Of a stretch of 64,000 bases of DNA, positions 10,286 to 22,385 are shown piece after piece (the first letter of the stretch is position 1; every line of letters starts with the position of its first letter). The stretch covers positions 7,874,001-7,938,000 of the forward strand of contig NC_132996.1 in assembly GCF_048564905.1 (NCBI RefSeq), given 5' to 3'. A program made the translations under genes and the position numbers. This DNA comes from Vicugna pacos. Taxonomy: Eukaryota; Chordata; Mammalia; Artiodactyla; Camelidae. Below the pieces are notes generated by a model. It had not been told where the DNA came from and made no database searches. It saw only the letters and a list, made by a program, of their open reading frames with translations.

Positions 10286-11900
10286 CAACAAGAGAAAACC
10301 ATAATCATTCCCATAAAATGTGGTCATTCTTTCATGGTTTCATGCTAAAGTGACAAAATTATTTTGCCAGGTGAAATGAGACTGTCACTGGTCTACAGTG
10401 TTTCATTACAGATTGATTTCAAAAGGATGAGTAGAATAAATATGCCTGCAGTATTTCTATTATTTTAAGAGCGGGGAGTAAAACTATAAAGGTTCAAGTC
10501 AAGGAGTTGGTAAACCTGAGGCCTGTACAATTTCAAGACCTTCTTTAGAAAAAGAATATACAATTATGAATCCATAATTAGGTGCAAAGTAAATATTTAT
10601 ATGGTTAGAGAAAAACACCTCAACACATTGCTAAATATGTGACAAATATCATAAACATAAAATTCAGAAAAATAGCAATGCTTTTATTAAATGTCTAATC
10701 ATTTTAAATATATTTAGGTATTTTCTCTTTGTTCTTATAGGAAAGCCCGATTATGTAAATATTGAACCTCTCTGCTTATTGTTTATGTGTGTAACATTCT
10801 CTAATCCTATTTTACTGTTTTTCTTTTCCTTTTCCTTTCTACTTCTATACTCCAGGGTGGGTCATTATGGTGTTTTCCACATTGTCTGTTCGACCTTGTT
10901 CTTTTTTACTGTTTTGATTTTTTTCTACACTAAGTCCTACAAGTTCATTTTAATAAACCTCACCATCTTTCCCCTGAGTTCTTGAATTTCAAAATTTTTG
11001 GTATGCCTCATTGAAACAATGGTTTATTTACCTTTTCTAGGCTGTGGTAAAATGTTTGGTTTGAATATTCTGCTTTATGGCATCATTATTCTAGGAAAAA
11101 AGTTTCCTTTAGTAATTTTTATATTCATTTTTTAACTTCTTCTATAGTGCTCATCAAAGAATGAGCTGGATTTCCTGACTGGGTTATTTGTAGGAGCTTC
11201 CTCGGAGTAGTGTATGTTTTGTTGCCTTTTCTGCAATCTGTACCTCTGGGCTATCTGGTCATTTTTTGTGGGCCTTTGGTGCACCTTCTTCCTTTGCAGG
11301 TTATACTTGATCTCCACCTATTTCTGTGCTATCCTGTAGATCTTGTTTGATGCAAATTATGGCATTTTCCAGTTCTGGGTGTGCATCATGCCTTCATAAA
11401 AGTGTATTTTTGTGGGCATTTCCCGGGCAGCAATATGGTCACTGTTCACTTCCCCTTTCTAGGCTTCTGTTGCCCTTCATCCTGCATAGGAATTGAGAGT
11501 GTCAGACCTGTTCTTAGTGGGCCAGTCTGTGAATGATATATGCCTTTAAATTTCCGTGAATACAGAAAGTTGTTTTCCTTGTCCTTTTCCTATTTACCTT
11601 GCTGCTTTTGTATGATATGTAGAAAAACAGGGAACTTGCTATGTTTCTCTACCATGTTCAGACTGGAAGTCTTGGCATTAAATTTACATTCTTTCGTTAT
11701 GTTAAATTTTTTGCACCTTATCAAAATGCATTTTTTAATTTCATAATGTTTAAATTATAAATCTATTTAATTATATATATTTTTTAAAGACTATACTTTA
11801 AGCACACAATGTCACTGATTTTTAAGATAGCAGGTGCATAAAGGAATTGGCAGGATATTTAAACTAGAGATAGCATTCATATCCCTTGTGCATATACTCT
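10286..11900. other. Unassigned sequence, T-rich centre
   Basis: No repeat family was recognised. Between 11130 and 11540 the antisense strand has a higher content of codon-like sequence (61 codons open at 11132-11317, rich in Lys, Arg and Gln), which could be a decayed processed pseudogene, but no parent gene was recognised. The remainder is T-rich. Confidence 0.35.
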
Positions 11901-11919
11901 AGTACACAATGTCAGTCAG

Positions 11920-12390
11920 AATTCACTCAGGAAATCCAAAGGGTGAGGGGCATCAGCTCTGCTGAATAAATGTTAGATAAATTATAATCCTTGGGGGAAA
12001 TCTCAGGGAAAAACGGTCAGAAACTAAAGTACAACCAATAGGTAAACCAGTGAGCAGGAGAGGCGTTTAGCCCCAGAGCAAACAATCAGCTATTTCAGAC
12101 ATACTAGCCTTCCCTGGGGAGAGGCGGCTTTACTCTTAGTTAAAAGGGCAATAGATCTCAGGAGACATCTGAATTGTTAACAGGCTTACAATGAGCACAT
12201 AGGTAATTGGGTACTTTGTGTTTTCCGAGCCCATGCTTAATTACAAATGCACAGCCTGTTTGTTTAATCAGACCCAATTGTCTGATGTGGTGTGAGGGTG
12301 TAAGAGTTTCTCTCTGTGACTAAGACATCTGAGCAGTTTCATGATCGTAGAAACAGAAATTGCAGCATCAGTGTATTTCTCTGTATGTTG
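11920..12390. other. Repeat-free block, candidate conserved non-coding element
   Basis: This block has balanced composition, no recognisable repeat, and several homeodomain-core ATTA/TAAT motifs in the part around 12195-12290 (for example in 'ttaattacaaatgcacagcc' and 'gtttaatcagacccaattgt'). Such sites occur by chance, so this is only a candidate regulatory element. Confidence 0.25.
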
Positions 12391-12580
12391 GCTGAATTTT
12401 ACAGGCTGTGGATTCGTGCAGCATCAAGCTCATTTTAGAATGGGGATAATGAACCCACGATAAATATATCGGTATCTGTTGTGAAGAAACAACAGTAAAT
12501 GCAGATTTACACTTTACCATATAAGATGTCATGCCCTGTATATACTAGGTGCTTAATAAATATTCATTGAGGTGCCTTAA
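12391..12580 (+). repeat. Diverged MIR SINE (sense)
   Basis: The parts 'attttagaatggggataatg', 'aacccacgataaatatat' and the tail 'actaggtgcttaataaatat' follow the second half of MIR. The first half is very worn. Confidence 0.45.
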
Positions 12581-13820
12581 TAAAGTATCATTGTATCTCA
12601 GAGAATCGATGATCATGACTTGAGACAATCTGCTGAAGTTTCTCGCTTGTTTACCAGCTCTAATCTAGGGAGATATAAATTCAAACTATCCATGCACCAC
12701 TGTCTCTGAGGTCACAAGCAATCTAAAAACCTCTGCATTCCTTTTGAGCTATTCTTGCATAAACCATTTCATCTCTTTGAAAAGCCAGTTCCGGACTCCT
12801 TTGCTTTCAGATTTCAGTAAAAACCATGATTTCTGAAATGAAGTCATCTAATGAATTGAATAAGATATTTTGGGCAGTTCTAAGTATCAAAGGAGACCAC
12901 ATAGTGGCTGGCAGGTCTTGGTCCCAACAGTCTGACGCATAAGTCAGTGGGAAGAACTCTATTTTGAAGCATTTGAAGGCAACCACGTTATCTATTCTTA
13001 TTCTTCTTTTACCACATTTCTGTTTTTCTATACATTCTTGTTTCTTATTATTAAACCAAGTTATGGGCGTAGCAGAATCAGAAACCCTACTTAGTACCAG
13101 TAGACTGACAAACTTTAACGTAGCCTTACATTAGTTGCTTAAAGAGAATCAAAAGGTAAATTTGTTTAACTTTCAAAACCAATGATACGAACTTTCACCT
13201 CAAAGGAAAAATGTTATTTACAGAAAAAATTTAAAAATAAAAATGCAATTGTTTTTAAAAGTAGCCTCCTTTAATTAATGAAGACTGATTCTTTTTGTTT
13301 TCCTCATTCCAGTGTTGTGTGTGCATGTGCATGTGTGTGTGTGTGCCTTTCAGAGCATCAGATTAGTAATTGTAATCACCCTCTTTCTATTCTAGTTAAG
13401 GGATATATTTGTTGGGGAGATGGAGGGAAATAAGGGAAAAAAAAAAACAGGCCAGTCATTGTGGTTTCTTATTAGAAATTTATACTCAAGTCTCCATTGA
13501 CCTCATTTGCTCTTTTCCTGGCTACTAAAACCACATTCTTCCTTTTCCTCTCTTAAAGTGGACACTACTCCACACTAACAGCCTTTTGATGTTACCACAA
13601 ACATTTTTATCTTGTTGCTCTTACCTTAGTTCCCCTTATGCCAGTTCAAGAATATCCTCTGGCATCTCATTTGTTTCAACTCACACAAGTCTATTCATTC
13701 TTTAAATAGTCCAAGTGAATTCTACTGAAAACTCCCAACTACTTCTTTATTTGGTGTATCAATTGCACCCTTGTATATTTAATTATGTTTTCATATGAGC
13801 ATTAAAAGACCCTTTAGATC
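12581..13820. other. Unassigned sequence with short GT repeat
   Basis: No gene or repeat family was recognised. An imperfect (GT)n with interspersed 'gcat' lies at about 13314-13346. Confidence 0.45.
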
Positions 13821-13822
13821 TT

Positions 13823-14028
13823 TGAGACCTACCCTATGATCCAGTAGTCCCATTCCTGGGCATATATCCAGAGGAAACTCTAATTCAAAAAGAAACATGC
13901 ACCCCCCAATGTTCACAGCAGCACTATTTACAATAGCCAGGACATAGAAGCAACTTAAATGTCCATCAACAGATGACTGGATGAAGAAATGTTGTGGTAT
14001 ATATACACACATAAATGAAAATATGTGT

Positions 14029-14072
<44 letters not shown>

Positions 14073-14530
14073 ATACGGAATACTAGTCAGCCCTAAAAAA
14101 GAATGAAATAAAGCCAATTTCAACAATATGCATGGATCTGGAGATAGTCATACGAAGTGAAATAAGCCAGAAAGAGAAAGAAAAATACCCTATATCACTT
14201 CTATGTGGAATATAAAAAAATGACACCACTGAATTTATTTACAGAACAGAAACAGACTTACAAACATAGAAAACAAACTTATGGTTACCAGTGGGGAAAA
14301 GAGGATGGGAGGGATAAACTGGGAGTTTGAGATTTTCAGATACTAACTACTTACATAAACAAGTTTCTACTGTATAAGCACAGAGAACTATATTCAATAT
14401 CTTACAGTAACCTATAATAAAAAAGAATATGAAAGCAAATATATGTATGTAAGTGTATGACTGAAACATCATGTTGTACACCAGAAATTGACACAATATT
14501 GTAAACTAACTATACCTCAATTAAAAAAAA
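13823..14530 (+). mobile_element. L1 3' end, ungulate type, with internal (GT)n
   Basis: The fragment starts in the last part of ORF2 ('tatgatccagtagtcccatt', the YDPVVPFLG equivalent), passes through 'gcactatttacaatagccag' and the WYIYT site, where a (GT)n microsatellite has expanded, then 'aaaaagaatgaaataaagcc' and the ungulate-type 3' UTR ('gcacagagaactatattcaa' near 14379-14398, 'tgttgtacaccagaaattga' near 14472-14491). It ends in an A-run at 14522-14531. It is severely 5' truncated and non-functional. A target duplication could not be confirmed. Confidence 0.9.
14024..14072 (+). repeat. (GT)n microsatellite inside L1
   Basis: About 16 uninterrupted GT units with flanking GTAT units. It lies at the L1 ORF2 site that normally reads 'tatatatacacaatgg', so the seed was probably L1 sequence. 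Confidence 0.9.
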
Positions 14531-14656
14531 ATCCTTGAGAATAGTGACTGTTGCACTTAGTAGATAATTTAACAATTATCAAAAATTCTAAAGATATAGC
14601 AACCTTTGGAAGTCTCCCTAAACAAGTTGTGGTTTTGTGTGTGTGTATTCAACTTC

Positions 14657-14753
14657 CTATTTTTTTTAATTGAAGTACAGTTGATTTACAATTGTGTGTT
14701 AGTTTCAAGTATACAGCCAAGTCAAAGTGGTTCAGTTATTTTTTTTTCAGGAT
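14657..14753 (-). mobile_element. L1 3'-UTR end, antisense
   Basis: 'aattgaagtacagttgattt', 'acaattgtgtgttagtttca' and 'agtatacagcc' form the reverse complement of the ungulate L1 3' end; the T-run at 14661-14668 is its poly(A) tail. Only about 95 bp remain. Confidence 0.75.
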
Positions 14754-15645
14754 TTTTAAGAATTATGAGTTGACCCACAAAGTCATATTTGGTCTTAATT
14801 TACTGATTCACCAATTAGGGTTCTCTCTTTCAATTTCATTTTGTTATAATGTTTATAACATTTTGCTAACAGATAAACAAATTCTTTCTGATGCAAAAAG
14901 CATAAGCCTCCCTTATAAATCAACATTTTAATGATAAATGAGGAAAATCACACAGGAAAATATGGCATAATGCACATCTATTATACATTATGTTTATGAG
15001 GACTGAGTTATGTCAATTAGTGTTCCTTTCATGCTTGCCCTATACTCTGAATGACTCAAATGAGACTATTTCTTTGGAAGTTTTCATTTGTCATTCAGGA
15101 GGCCTGATTAATAACTTACATAATCAGAAGTGTTAAGAGCCTGGTCAGGGAACTTTCCCCCAAGTAACCCCTGACAAGCAGGTTAAAGCACAATCAGGGG
15201 TCATGCGGATCAAAGGATGTGGCTCACCATTTTCCACTGTTGAAATTGGTTGTGATGGCAGGTAGCATCATAAATTGTCTGCTATTAAAGGAGGTTTCAG
15301 AAAATTATTTTTACTCAATATTTTTAACATTGAAATTATTAAGAAGGGACAGTAACTGCCTTATATTCTTTAATTTTTTTTCTAAATTTCTTTTCATCTC
15401 TTTCAGTTCTAGCAAAACAAATTTCATCTTTGGCAGAACAGGGCTCTGGGAAAAAGGGGTTATGGCAGAAGTCCAGGCTATTCAGGGAACTTCGACCATT
15501 TGCAAATTAATGACTGCCCTCTATCTGTCTAACATTCAGATTAAACCCTGACAAACCATAGCATGCATCCAACAAAAAGTATGCAACATTTGCTGAGTTC
15601 ATTTTACTCCACACCTATCCTGTTTTTGCAAAACTATACTTCCTA
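14754..15645. other. Unassigned sequence
   Basis: No repeat or gene was recognised. The part 15120-15560 is somewhat richer in G and C and holds a 110-codon frame (15219-15551, + strand) without known motifs; I do not regard it as a gene. Confidence 0.4.
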
Positions 15646-15649
15646 GATA

Positions 15650-16170
15650 TATGCTAAGAAGCTTGTTGGCTAGGCATCGGGGATGCAAAAATAAACAGGC
15701 AATTTGTTTTCAAAGACTTTTAATGTAGATAGTAATTAACCAATATGTGCAAATATTGTACATTAAGAGCAATAATTTGAGTAAGCCCAATGTACATGAA
15801 TAGTAATGCAGAAAGGAGGAGTGTCAGTGATGAAATGTTGGAGGCTTTGAAAAACAAGAAAGACTTTGCAAGGCAAAGAAGGGAAAATTATTTCAGGCAT
15901 CGAAAAGAGAAAAAAATGAAAGTATGAAAGAATAAAGAAAGAATGTAGAAGAAAGTATGAATGAATTTCATATGATTTGGTATTGCTGGAACATAATGTG
16001 AAAGAAAAAAGGAGAGAAGTTTTGATTATGGCCAGATCATGAATGAGTGTCTTAGACTTCATTAGAATTTATTGTGTAAGCGGAAGAGGTCATTGAATTA
16101 TCTTATGTGGGGCTGTGACTCAATCAGATTCATGTAGAAAGGTGATTCTTATAGCACATAAACTCTAGCA
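15650..16170 (-). repeat. L2 LINE 3' part (antisense)
   Basis: The + strand reads as reverse-complement L2: 'ctaggcatcggggatgcaaa' (the 'ctaggtgctggggatacaaa' motif), a region of 'gaggagtgtcagtgatgaaa', 'ggcaaagaagggaaaattat', 'tttcaggcatcgaaaag' and a purine-rich stretch with 'gattatggccagatcatgaa', then 'gtgactcaatcagattcatg'. It is old and much diverged. Confidence 0.55.
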
Positions 16171-16174
16171 TAGA

Positions 16175-18080
16175 AGGGGCACGGACCAGCAACAAGGTGA
16201 GGAGTTAAGATGTTATTACATAAGTACTCAAGTATTTTTTTTAAATATCAACAAAGGAAGATATATGCTAGTCTTTAAAATATGAATGTCCCTAAAATTA
16301 GCAGCTAGAAAGTATAACTTTAAAAAATCTTCTTTTCATCATTACTATAATAATCATATGATCTTTTGATTATAATAAAAGAAGAAAACTCAAACAATTT
16401 GAAAAGATGGGTGATAGTATTATAAAATGTTAAATGAGTCACCTATATTTTTTAAATTATGTAGATTTTTAACTAAATTTCTCTAGAGAATTCCCTTTCT
16501 TACAAGAAGAGTCTTTTTATTTTCTTCTTCAAACTCCCTTCATATAAATGGGAATAAAACTTCTCTAGAATATTATTAGTTGTCCCAGTGGTATACTAGA
16601 AAAGCCCTTAGCATATTTGAAGACAATGTTTAATATTTTTTCTCCAGTCTTGTTATTAAAATAACCACTTTCTGGTATTTCAAATCAGACTGGGTAGAAA
16701 CCTCAATTCATGATGAAGATTCAGGAATTTGGTAAAAATAATCCACTTTAAATATCTGCTAAGTCCATGATTATAAGAGCTATAACTTAACAGGAAATGG
16801 CATTTTGAGTATACTCAAAATGTCGCCTATTAGATTTAATTCAAAAAATTACTTATATAATTTCATGAAAGCTTATATGAGTTGGGCTGAGTACCCTAAG
16901 CAGTGATTAAAGTCCTAAGACAACAGAGTTGTTCTATTTAAAATAAGACAATGACCATCTATGCAGATGCTTCCTATGTGCAAGCATGTCTAAGACATGT
17001 AAGTCTACTGCAGGGAACAGTCATCCTTTGTTTAAGCATTATTTCTCTCTGCAGTGTTCATAACCTCTCTGCCTGCTGCCTCTAATTATTAAGATACAAC
17101 AAGAAACAAACTCCTCCACTATGTGTCAGTTTCCCCAAGGGTGATTTCTCATGATGTGATCTGGGTCTCAGTGGCCCCATAGTTGACAGTCTCGTGAAAG
17201 ACTATTTTCTTCTCCTTCTCTTCATCCAAATTCTAAATTCTCTTATGGTAGGTATCATGAGGCTACTCACAGAGGAAACATACTCAAAGAGGTGAAGAGA
17301 TAGCAAATGTTTCTACATGTTGAGCACACTGCTTATCCTAGTAACAGAAACTCTTCCCAAACTAATTAGTAGGGAAATATACTGGAATGAATTTTGTTCT
17401 AAATTAACTGTTAGGTCCCAGGGAAAAAAAGGAAAATGCAAGGAGAAAACTGATTACTGACTCTTGATGGAGCTCTTCTTGCATAAGTGAGGAAAGACTA
17501 TTACCACCCACAGCCATCTATAGCAACTAGAGCAACAGATACACGTGAAGAGCAAGACAGAAGACTATGCTGATTGTGGGAAATAGCAAGCCAATTTAAG
17601 GCAAGCTTTATCAATGAAAGGCACTCTGTTTTTGCTAGCTCGATTAGTTTTTCTCTAAAAGAAGCAATGGCTCACCTTTTTATTCATCATTTGAATTTTT
17701 TTACTTATTGAATGGAATTAGTATTGCATTAATTTTTTTGAAAATGATAAATTAAATGTAAATAAATCACCTGAAATTTGCATAAATTTTCAGGGCTTAC
17801 CAAATGTTTTCACATAGATTATTTTGTAATCAAACTTAAAATAAGGACTTGTGATAGGTGTGAGAACATTTAGAAAGCTAATCTCATAGAAGTTAGAGAC
17901 ACATATTAGCAGGTTAGTGGAAAGCCCAATGTCTGGAAGCTATGTGGACTTCGAAGGAAGGATGCCATCCACCGTCAACCATATCTTTTTTACAGCTTGA
18001 TTCATGCTATCATATCCAAATATAAATGCTGTGGTTGATAGAAGGAGGAAGAGGAAGAGAAGATTCAGCATCCCACAGTT
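16175..18080. other. Unassigned AT-rich sequence
   Basis: About 1.9 kb without a recognised repeat or gene. It includes a 22-bp perfect palindrome at 16801-16822. Confidence 0.45.
16801..16822. other. 22-bp perfect palindrome
   Basis: The half-site cattttgagta is followed directly by its exact reverse complement tactcaaaatg, with no loop. Function unknown; no transposon end or known operator was recognised around it. Confidence 0.8.
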
Positions 18081-18084
18081 AGAA

Positions 18085-18215
18085 AGCTTACTGGACTTAG
18101 GTTATAAGATTTAAGTTCTATTTCTAGCTCTTCTACATTTTAATCACATAATCTTAAGTTGTGATGAGATTTAAAGGATATAATGCATTTGAAAGGGCTG
18201 TATAAATTGTATATA
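18085..18215 (+). repeat. MIR SINE (sense)
   Basis: 'aagttctatttctagctctt', 'aatcacataatcttaag' and 'ggatataatgcatttgaaag' follow MIR from the B-box-side core onward. Both ends are worn. Confidence 0.5.
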
Positions 18216-18219
18216 ATTC

Positions 18220-19240
18220 TGCCACTGAAATTTATTATTCTGGTCATAAGTTATTTACCTTCTCAGTGCATCCTGCCTTAATTAATATTTATTTGATGAT
18301 GATTTAAAGCAGAACAAGGAAAGGTCCCCAACTGGCATTTTGAACTACTCAGGCTATCTCCACATCTCCATGTTGTTGTTATACATTCTTTATTTTTGTC
18401 AAGGTGAGTATTTTTTCTTCCTTTTGATTTCTAAATATGTACCGAAAACGAGGGAGAAAGAAGGAGGGTATATGTATCCATACCTCTGCCTTCATTTGTG
18501 TCCCTTCCTCATGCCACCTCTTTATCAGTGAGATCCCACACTCTTTTCTTCTTCTTTTAAAATCAATCAATTAAGAATTGCTGCCGCAGAACCCAATGGT
18601 TCCTCAGTATCAGATATTGTGACTGACCCAGAGAAGGAGTGGAAAACTTCAAATACTGCTTCAACACTTCTTCAGTCGCTGGAGGAAAGCTAGAGGTAGA
18701 CTCACATAACTTATTTGGCATTAATAAAATACTTAACCAACATCTCCATATTATTTTCCTCAATCATTCTAGTAAAGAGTTCCCTATCTCTTTTGTGTAA
18801 GCATTTGATTGTGCAGAGAGCACGTGAGTTCAGCTCAGCACCACTGACAGCGGTTGGGTGGGTAGGAAAGGGAATTGAGATGTAACAGTTTATTAAAACT
18901 GGTTATCTAGAAGAGATCAAATACATTCAGTTATATTAATTTATTCTGCTGTATTTATATCTTCTAAGTTACATAGAAGTTTAGAGTTCTGACTTTACAT
19001 TTATGGTATTTTAATACCTCTGTATAAATCCAAATGTAAATATTCTGCCTTAATTTTCAATTCACCTGATATTTTTCTGGTTGTATTGAATTTTCACATG
19101 CTGTAAAAGCCAGGGAAAGCATAAAATAAATGCTATCTGGAAACATTTAAATATTCTGGTTCAGTGAACTGGCACAAAAGGTTGCTGCAGAAATGGCAGA
19201 TATGTAATCTACAGCAGCTAAGGGAGCATGAATGTGGAAA
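18220..19240. other. Unassigned AT-rich sequence
   Basis: No gene or repeat family was recognised. Short frames on both strands near 18340-18760 have no motif and appear to be chance. Confidence 0.45.
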
Positions 19241-19242
19241 GA

Positions 19243-19410
19243 AAAATAGAGTAAATTATTTATTGACTACCTACTTACAGTCTTGAATTCTTCTGGTCCT
19301 TTGGGGGTAAAACGTATTAAATGCATGGTCTCTGACATAGAAACTTGCAGTATAGTTAGGGTGAGAATCAGGGCACATCAAATCTGTTGACAGTACGAAG
19401 TGCCTTTTTT
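19243..19410 (-). repeat. L2 3'-end fragment (antisense)
   Basis: 'aattatttattgactaccta' followed by 'gcatggtctctgacatagaa' and 'cttgcagtatagttagggtg' matches the reverse complement of the L2 3' end. Diverged. Confidence 0.45.
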
Positions 19411-19789
19411 TTTTTTTGCCCATGTAAAACTCTAGGAATAGTCACTGAATGGGAAATGTGTATTTTCATTTGGTCAAATCAGCAGAAGTTTATCTACTCA
19501 TGAATGAAGTCCACATTAAAACAGATTTATCAATCAATACCTGTTTTTAATAGATATAAAAAGTAGAAGTATTACTGTGAATATATCTTACAAACGAGAA
19601 CATAATTTTAAAAAAAGATACATTTAAATCTTCTTAAAAACAGCCTTTCCTTTATTTTTGTTTATTTAAAAAATTTGGATAGTAAATCATAATACTTCAA
19701 TAAAAATAAAAATAAATAAATCATATAAAATACAGAGACCAAAAAAAATGAAGTAAAAACCTGCTATTCAGAGATCTATAACATTTTAG

Positions 19790-20680
19790 TGAATAGTTGT
19801 TCATTTATAAATGCATCCAACAAGTACTTATTGTTGCTAAGTGGTCAGCACCTTAGAAACAAACACACACGCACACACACGCGCACACACACATACATGC
19901 ACGCACACACACACACACACCCCTGCTTTCAAAGGCCTTAAAGTATAGTGTAGTAAAGAGATATTAATCCAAACATCACATTTAAAAATTAAAACTGGTT
20001 CTGTGACACATTCTTGGGAGAGCTGTATGATACTAAGAATGAAAGTAGTGAGTTAGAATAAGTATAGCATCAGGATTTGACCAAGCAGAGAGATCAAGGA
20101 AGGATTCTCTAAGGAAATTAGCTTGAACTGAAGACATAAGGATGAGTAGAGATTCATTAAGTCAAACAGTGATGAAAAAGAATTCCACATGCAGAGAACA
20201 ACACCTACAATAAGGAGAGAGTTCAAGTACAAAGGGCAAACCTCAAGACCAGCTTGACTTGGTAGAGCCAGGCGTTAGATGAAGCTGGAGATAGGGTACT
20301 GGTGCACTGAGGTATGAGGTTCTATTTTCATTCTAGGAGATATGGGACACCAATGAAAGGCTTCAGGTGTGATACGGACATGCTTCAATTTGTGTTTTCC
20401 TAAGTTCCCTCTAAATGAAGTATGTAGAGAAATCTGAAAAGGAGGAGATCGGCAGAATGGACACATTTAAGCCAGTTATTTATAAGTTAGGAGGCTAGTT
20501 CACTGCTGTAGATGAAAAGTAATGGTAATTTGAAGTAAAGTGTTGCAGTGGAGGTGGGCAAAGCAGAAATTTTTAGAGACATTATATACCATAATTATTA
20601 GGATTGGGTGAGAAATTAAATATGACATGGAGGAAGAGAAAAGATACCAAGAACTTCATATTTCTCAATTATAAACAAAA
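19790..20680 (-). repeat. L2 LINE 3' part (antisense)
   Basis: A long antisense L2. It opens with 'atccaacaagtacttattgt', then 'gtggtcagcacctta', a (CA)n insertion, 'cccctgctttcaaaggcctt', 'caaggaaggattctctaagg', 'ttagcttgaactgaagacat', 'aaggatgagtagagatt', 'accaatgaaaggcttcaggt', 'ggaggctagttcactgctgt' and 'tgcagtggaggtgggcaaag'. These are L2 3' landmarks in the expected reverse order. The CA repeat has grown inside the element. Confidence 0.65.
19862..19921 (+). repeat. (CA)n microsatellite
   Basis: About 60 bp of imperfect CA repeat with GC and AT interruptions, inside the antisense L2. Confidence 0.9.
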
Positions 20681-21265
20681 TGGAAGCCAGTGCCATTCAC
20701 TTTCATTGAAAAAACAATGGAAGAAGACCAAAAGCCCATAGTATATTTGACTAAATACTTAATATATCCATTGTTGCCAGATAGCCCTGGAGGAAGATTG
20801 TAATTGCAATGAAAAATATTTACGTTATTGTTACTACCTTCCTTTGGAAGTAAACATTTTCCACAATTGTAGCCACTGCAATTACATGCATAACTTAGGG
20901 TCAAGGAGTTCTGAAAATCTTCTGAAGACCTTGTTGATGATTTGTCTCTAGCTGTTTTGGCTCTTATAGTCTCAGATGCTTTAGTGGTTTAATACTTCTG
21001 GATTTACCATTTTTCTGCTGGTTAACATTCTGTATGTGAGCCTGCTCTTTTTCCTGCTAACCACTACCTAGTCAGCAAGAATACCTGAATGCTCTAACAG
21101 ACATTAAGTGGTAGCCTGGCTCTCGAGAAACCTCCCTCACTGTGAATGGCACCTTTCGGTCACATTCGCTACATTAACCTAAGTTACGGTTATTAGTTCA
21201 GTTGTACGTGCCTGATTTAATTTAAGCAAACCAGATTTAGTCCACTGGAAGTTTTAACCCTATAG
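20681..21265. other. Unassigned sequence
   Basis: No gene or repeat family was recognised between the antisense L2 and the next CA repeat. Confidence 0.45.

Positions 21266-21301
<36 letters not shown>
21266..21301 (+). repeat. (CA)18 microsatellite
   Basis: A clean, uninterrupted CA run of about 18 units, likely polymorphic. Confidence 0.93.
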
Positions 21302-21305
<4 letters not shown>

Positions 21306-21529
21306 CAATGAGAGCTGAATCACATCAATTACAAAATTCTAAATGAACGACCATAATTGATAACTGCCGGGAAACTCTCAATTGATTCCTAATCCATTCC
21401 CTTCTAGATTGTTGGCGACTATTCAGTCTTCCCTTTGATATGATGTACTACTCTTTCCTCCAACAATATTCCTTTACAACAAAAATAATAATTGCTTTTT
21501 ATGTCACAAGAAATGTGTGGTTTATCAGA

Positions 21530-22234
21530 GTTGCATACAAAATATAACCTGGTTCCTGCCCTCAAGGAAATCACAGTTTAATAATCAGAGAAAATTATGT
21601 TAGTTAAAACATCCCAAATTTAGGTGTCCTCAACAGAAATATTTGTGTCATAGGAATTGTCAATTGATGTGTAAGAGAGATCAGAGACTAGGGATAACCG
21701 GTGAGAAAATGCTTCATGTAGACAGTGATGCTATCACTAGCTTACAGGAGACAATTCGGTGAAAACTGGGACTCAGGGGCTGGAGAGCTTAAGTCAGAGG
21801 GAGACAGGTGAGAAAATACTTAGATGTAAAGCAGCATAAAATAGTTTCGAAACTGCAATTATCTTGGGATGACTGGAAGAGTCTGGTAGAGAAATAGAAT
21901 GAGAGTGCTGTGAAAATAAACCTTGAGTGATGAGCAGGGACCAGATAGAATCTTACAGAGCTTGCCAAGAGTTTCAGACTATGAAAAATGGAGACACACT
22001 GAAGGGTATTAAGCAAAGGATTCATGTGATTAGATTTACACTGTAGGAAAAAGAAAAGAGAGGCAGAAGATCTCCTGCAATTTCTGGGGACTACTGCAGG
22101 GATGCAGACAGAGGTGACTAAGGTCAAAGACAATAATAGAGGAGAACTAGAAAAAGGAAAAATGCTGAGAAGAAAAATTTGATAGAGCTTGGTGAATGAT
22201 TATATTTGCAGTGAAGAGAAGAGTGTGGGATACC
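21530..22234 (-). repeat. L2 LINE 3' part (antisense)
   Basis: The landmarks 'acctggttcctgccctcaag', 'gaaatcacagtttaataatc', 'gagacaggtgagaaaat', 'actgaagggtattaagcaaa', 'ggattcatgtgattagattt' and 'gatgcagacagaggtgacta' run in reverse-complement L2 order. This copy and the one at 19790-20680 cover the same part of L2 and are separate insertions. Confidence 0.65.
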
Positions 22235-22385
22235 TCTCATATTTCTAACTTTATACTTAACCTCCCTGAATTTGATGACTTTATCTTTAAAATGGAGATT
22301 AAAAACTGCCTATAGGTGTTATAAGGAATAAATTTAGATAGCATTTGCAGAGAACTTATCACTGTGAATAGCATAAAGGAGAATT
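22235..22385 (+). repeat. MIR SINE (sense)
   Basis: 'acttaacctccctgaatttg', 'actttatctttaaaatggag', 'attaaaaactgcctataggt' and 'gttataaggaataaatttag' match the central and 3' parts of MIR closely. Confidence 0.7.

Noticed and set aside
11132-11317. Antisense Lys/Arg/Gln-rich 61-codon frame as a processed pseudogene
   Set aside because: The composition is suggestive, but no parent protein, poly(A) tail or target duplication was recognised.
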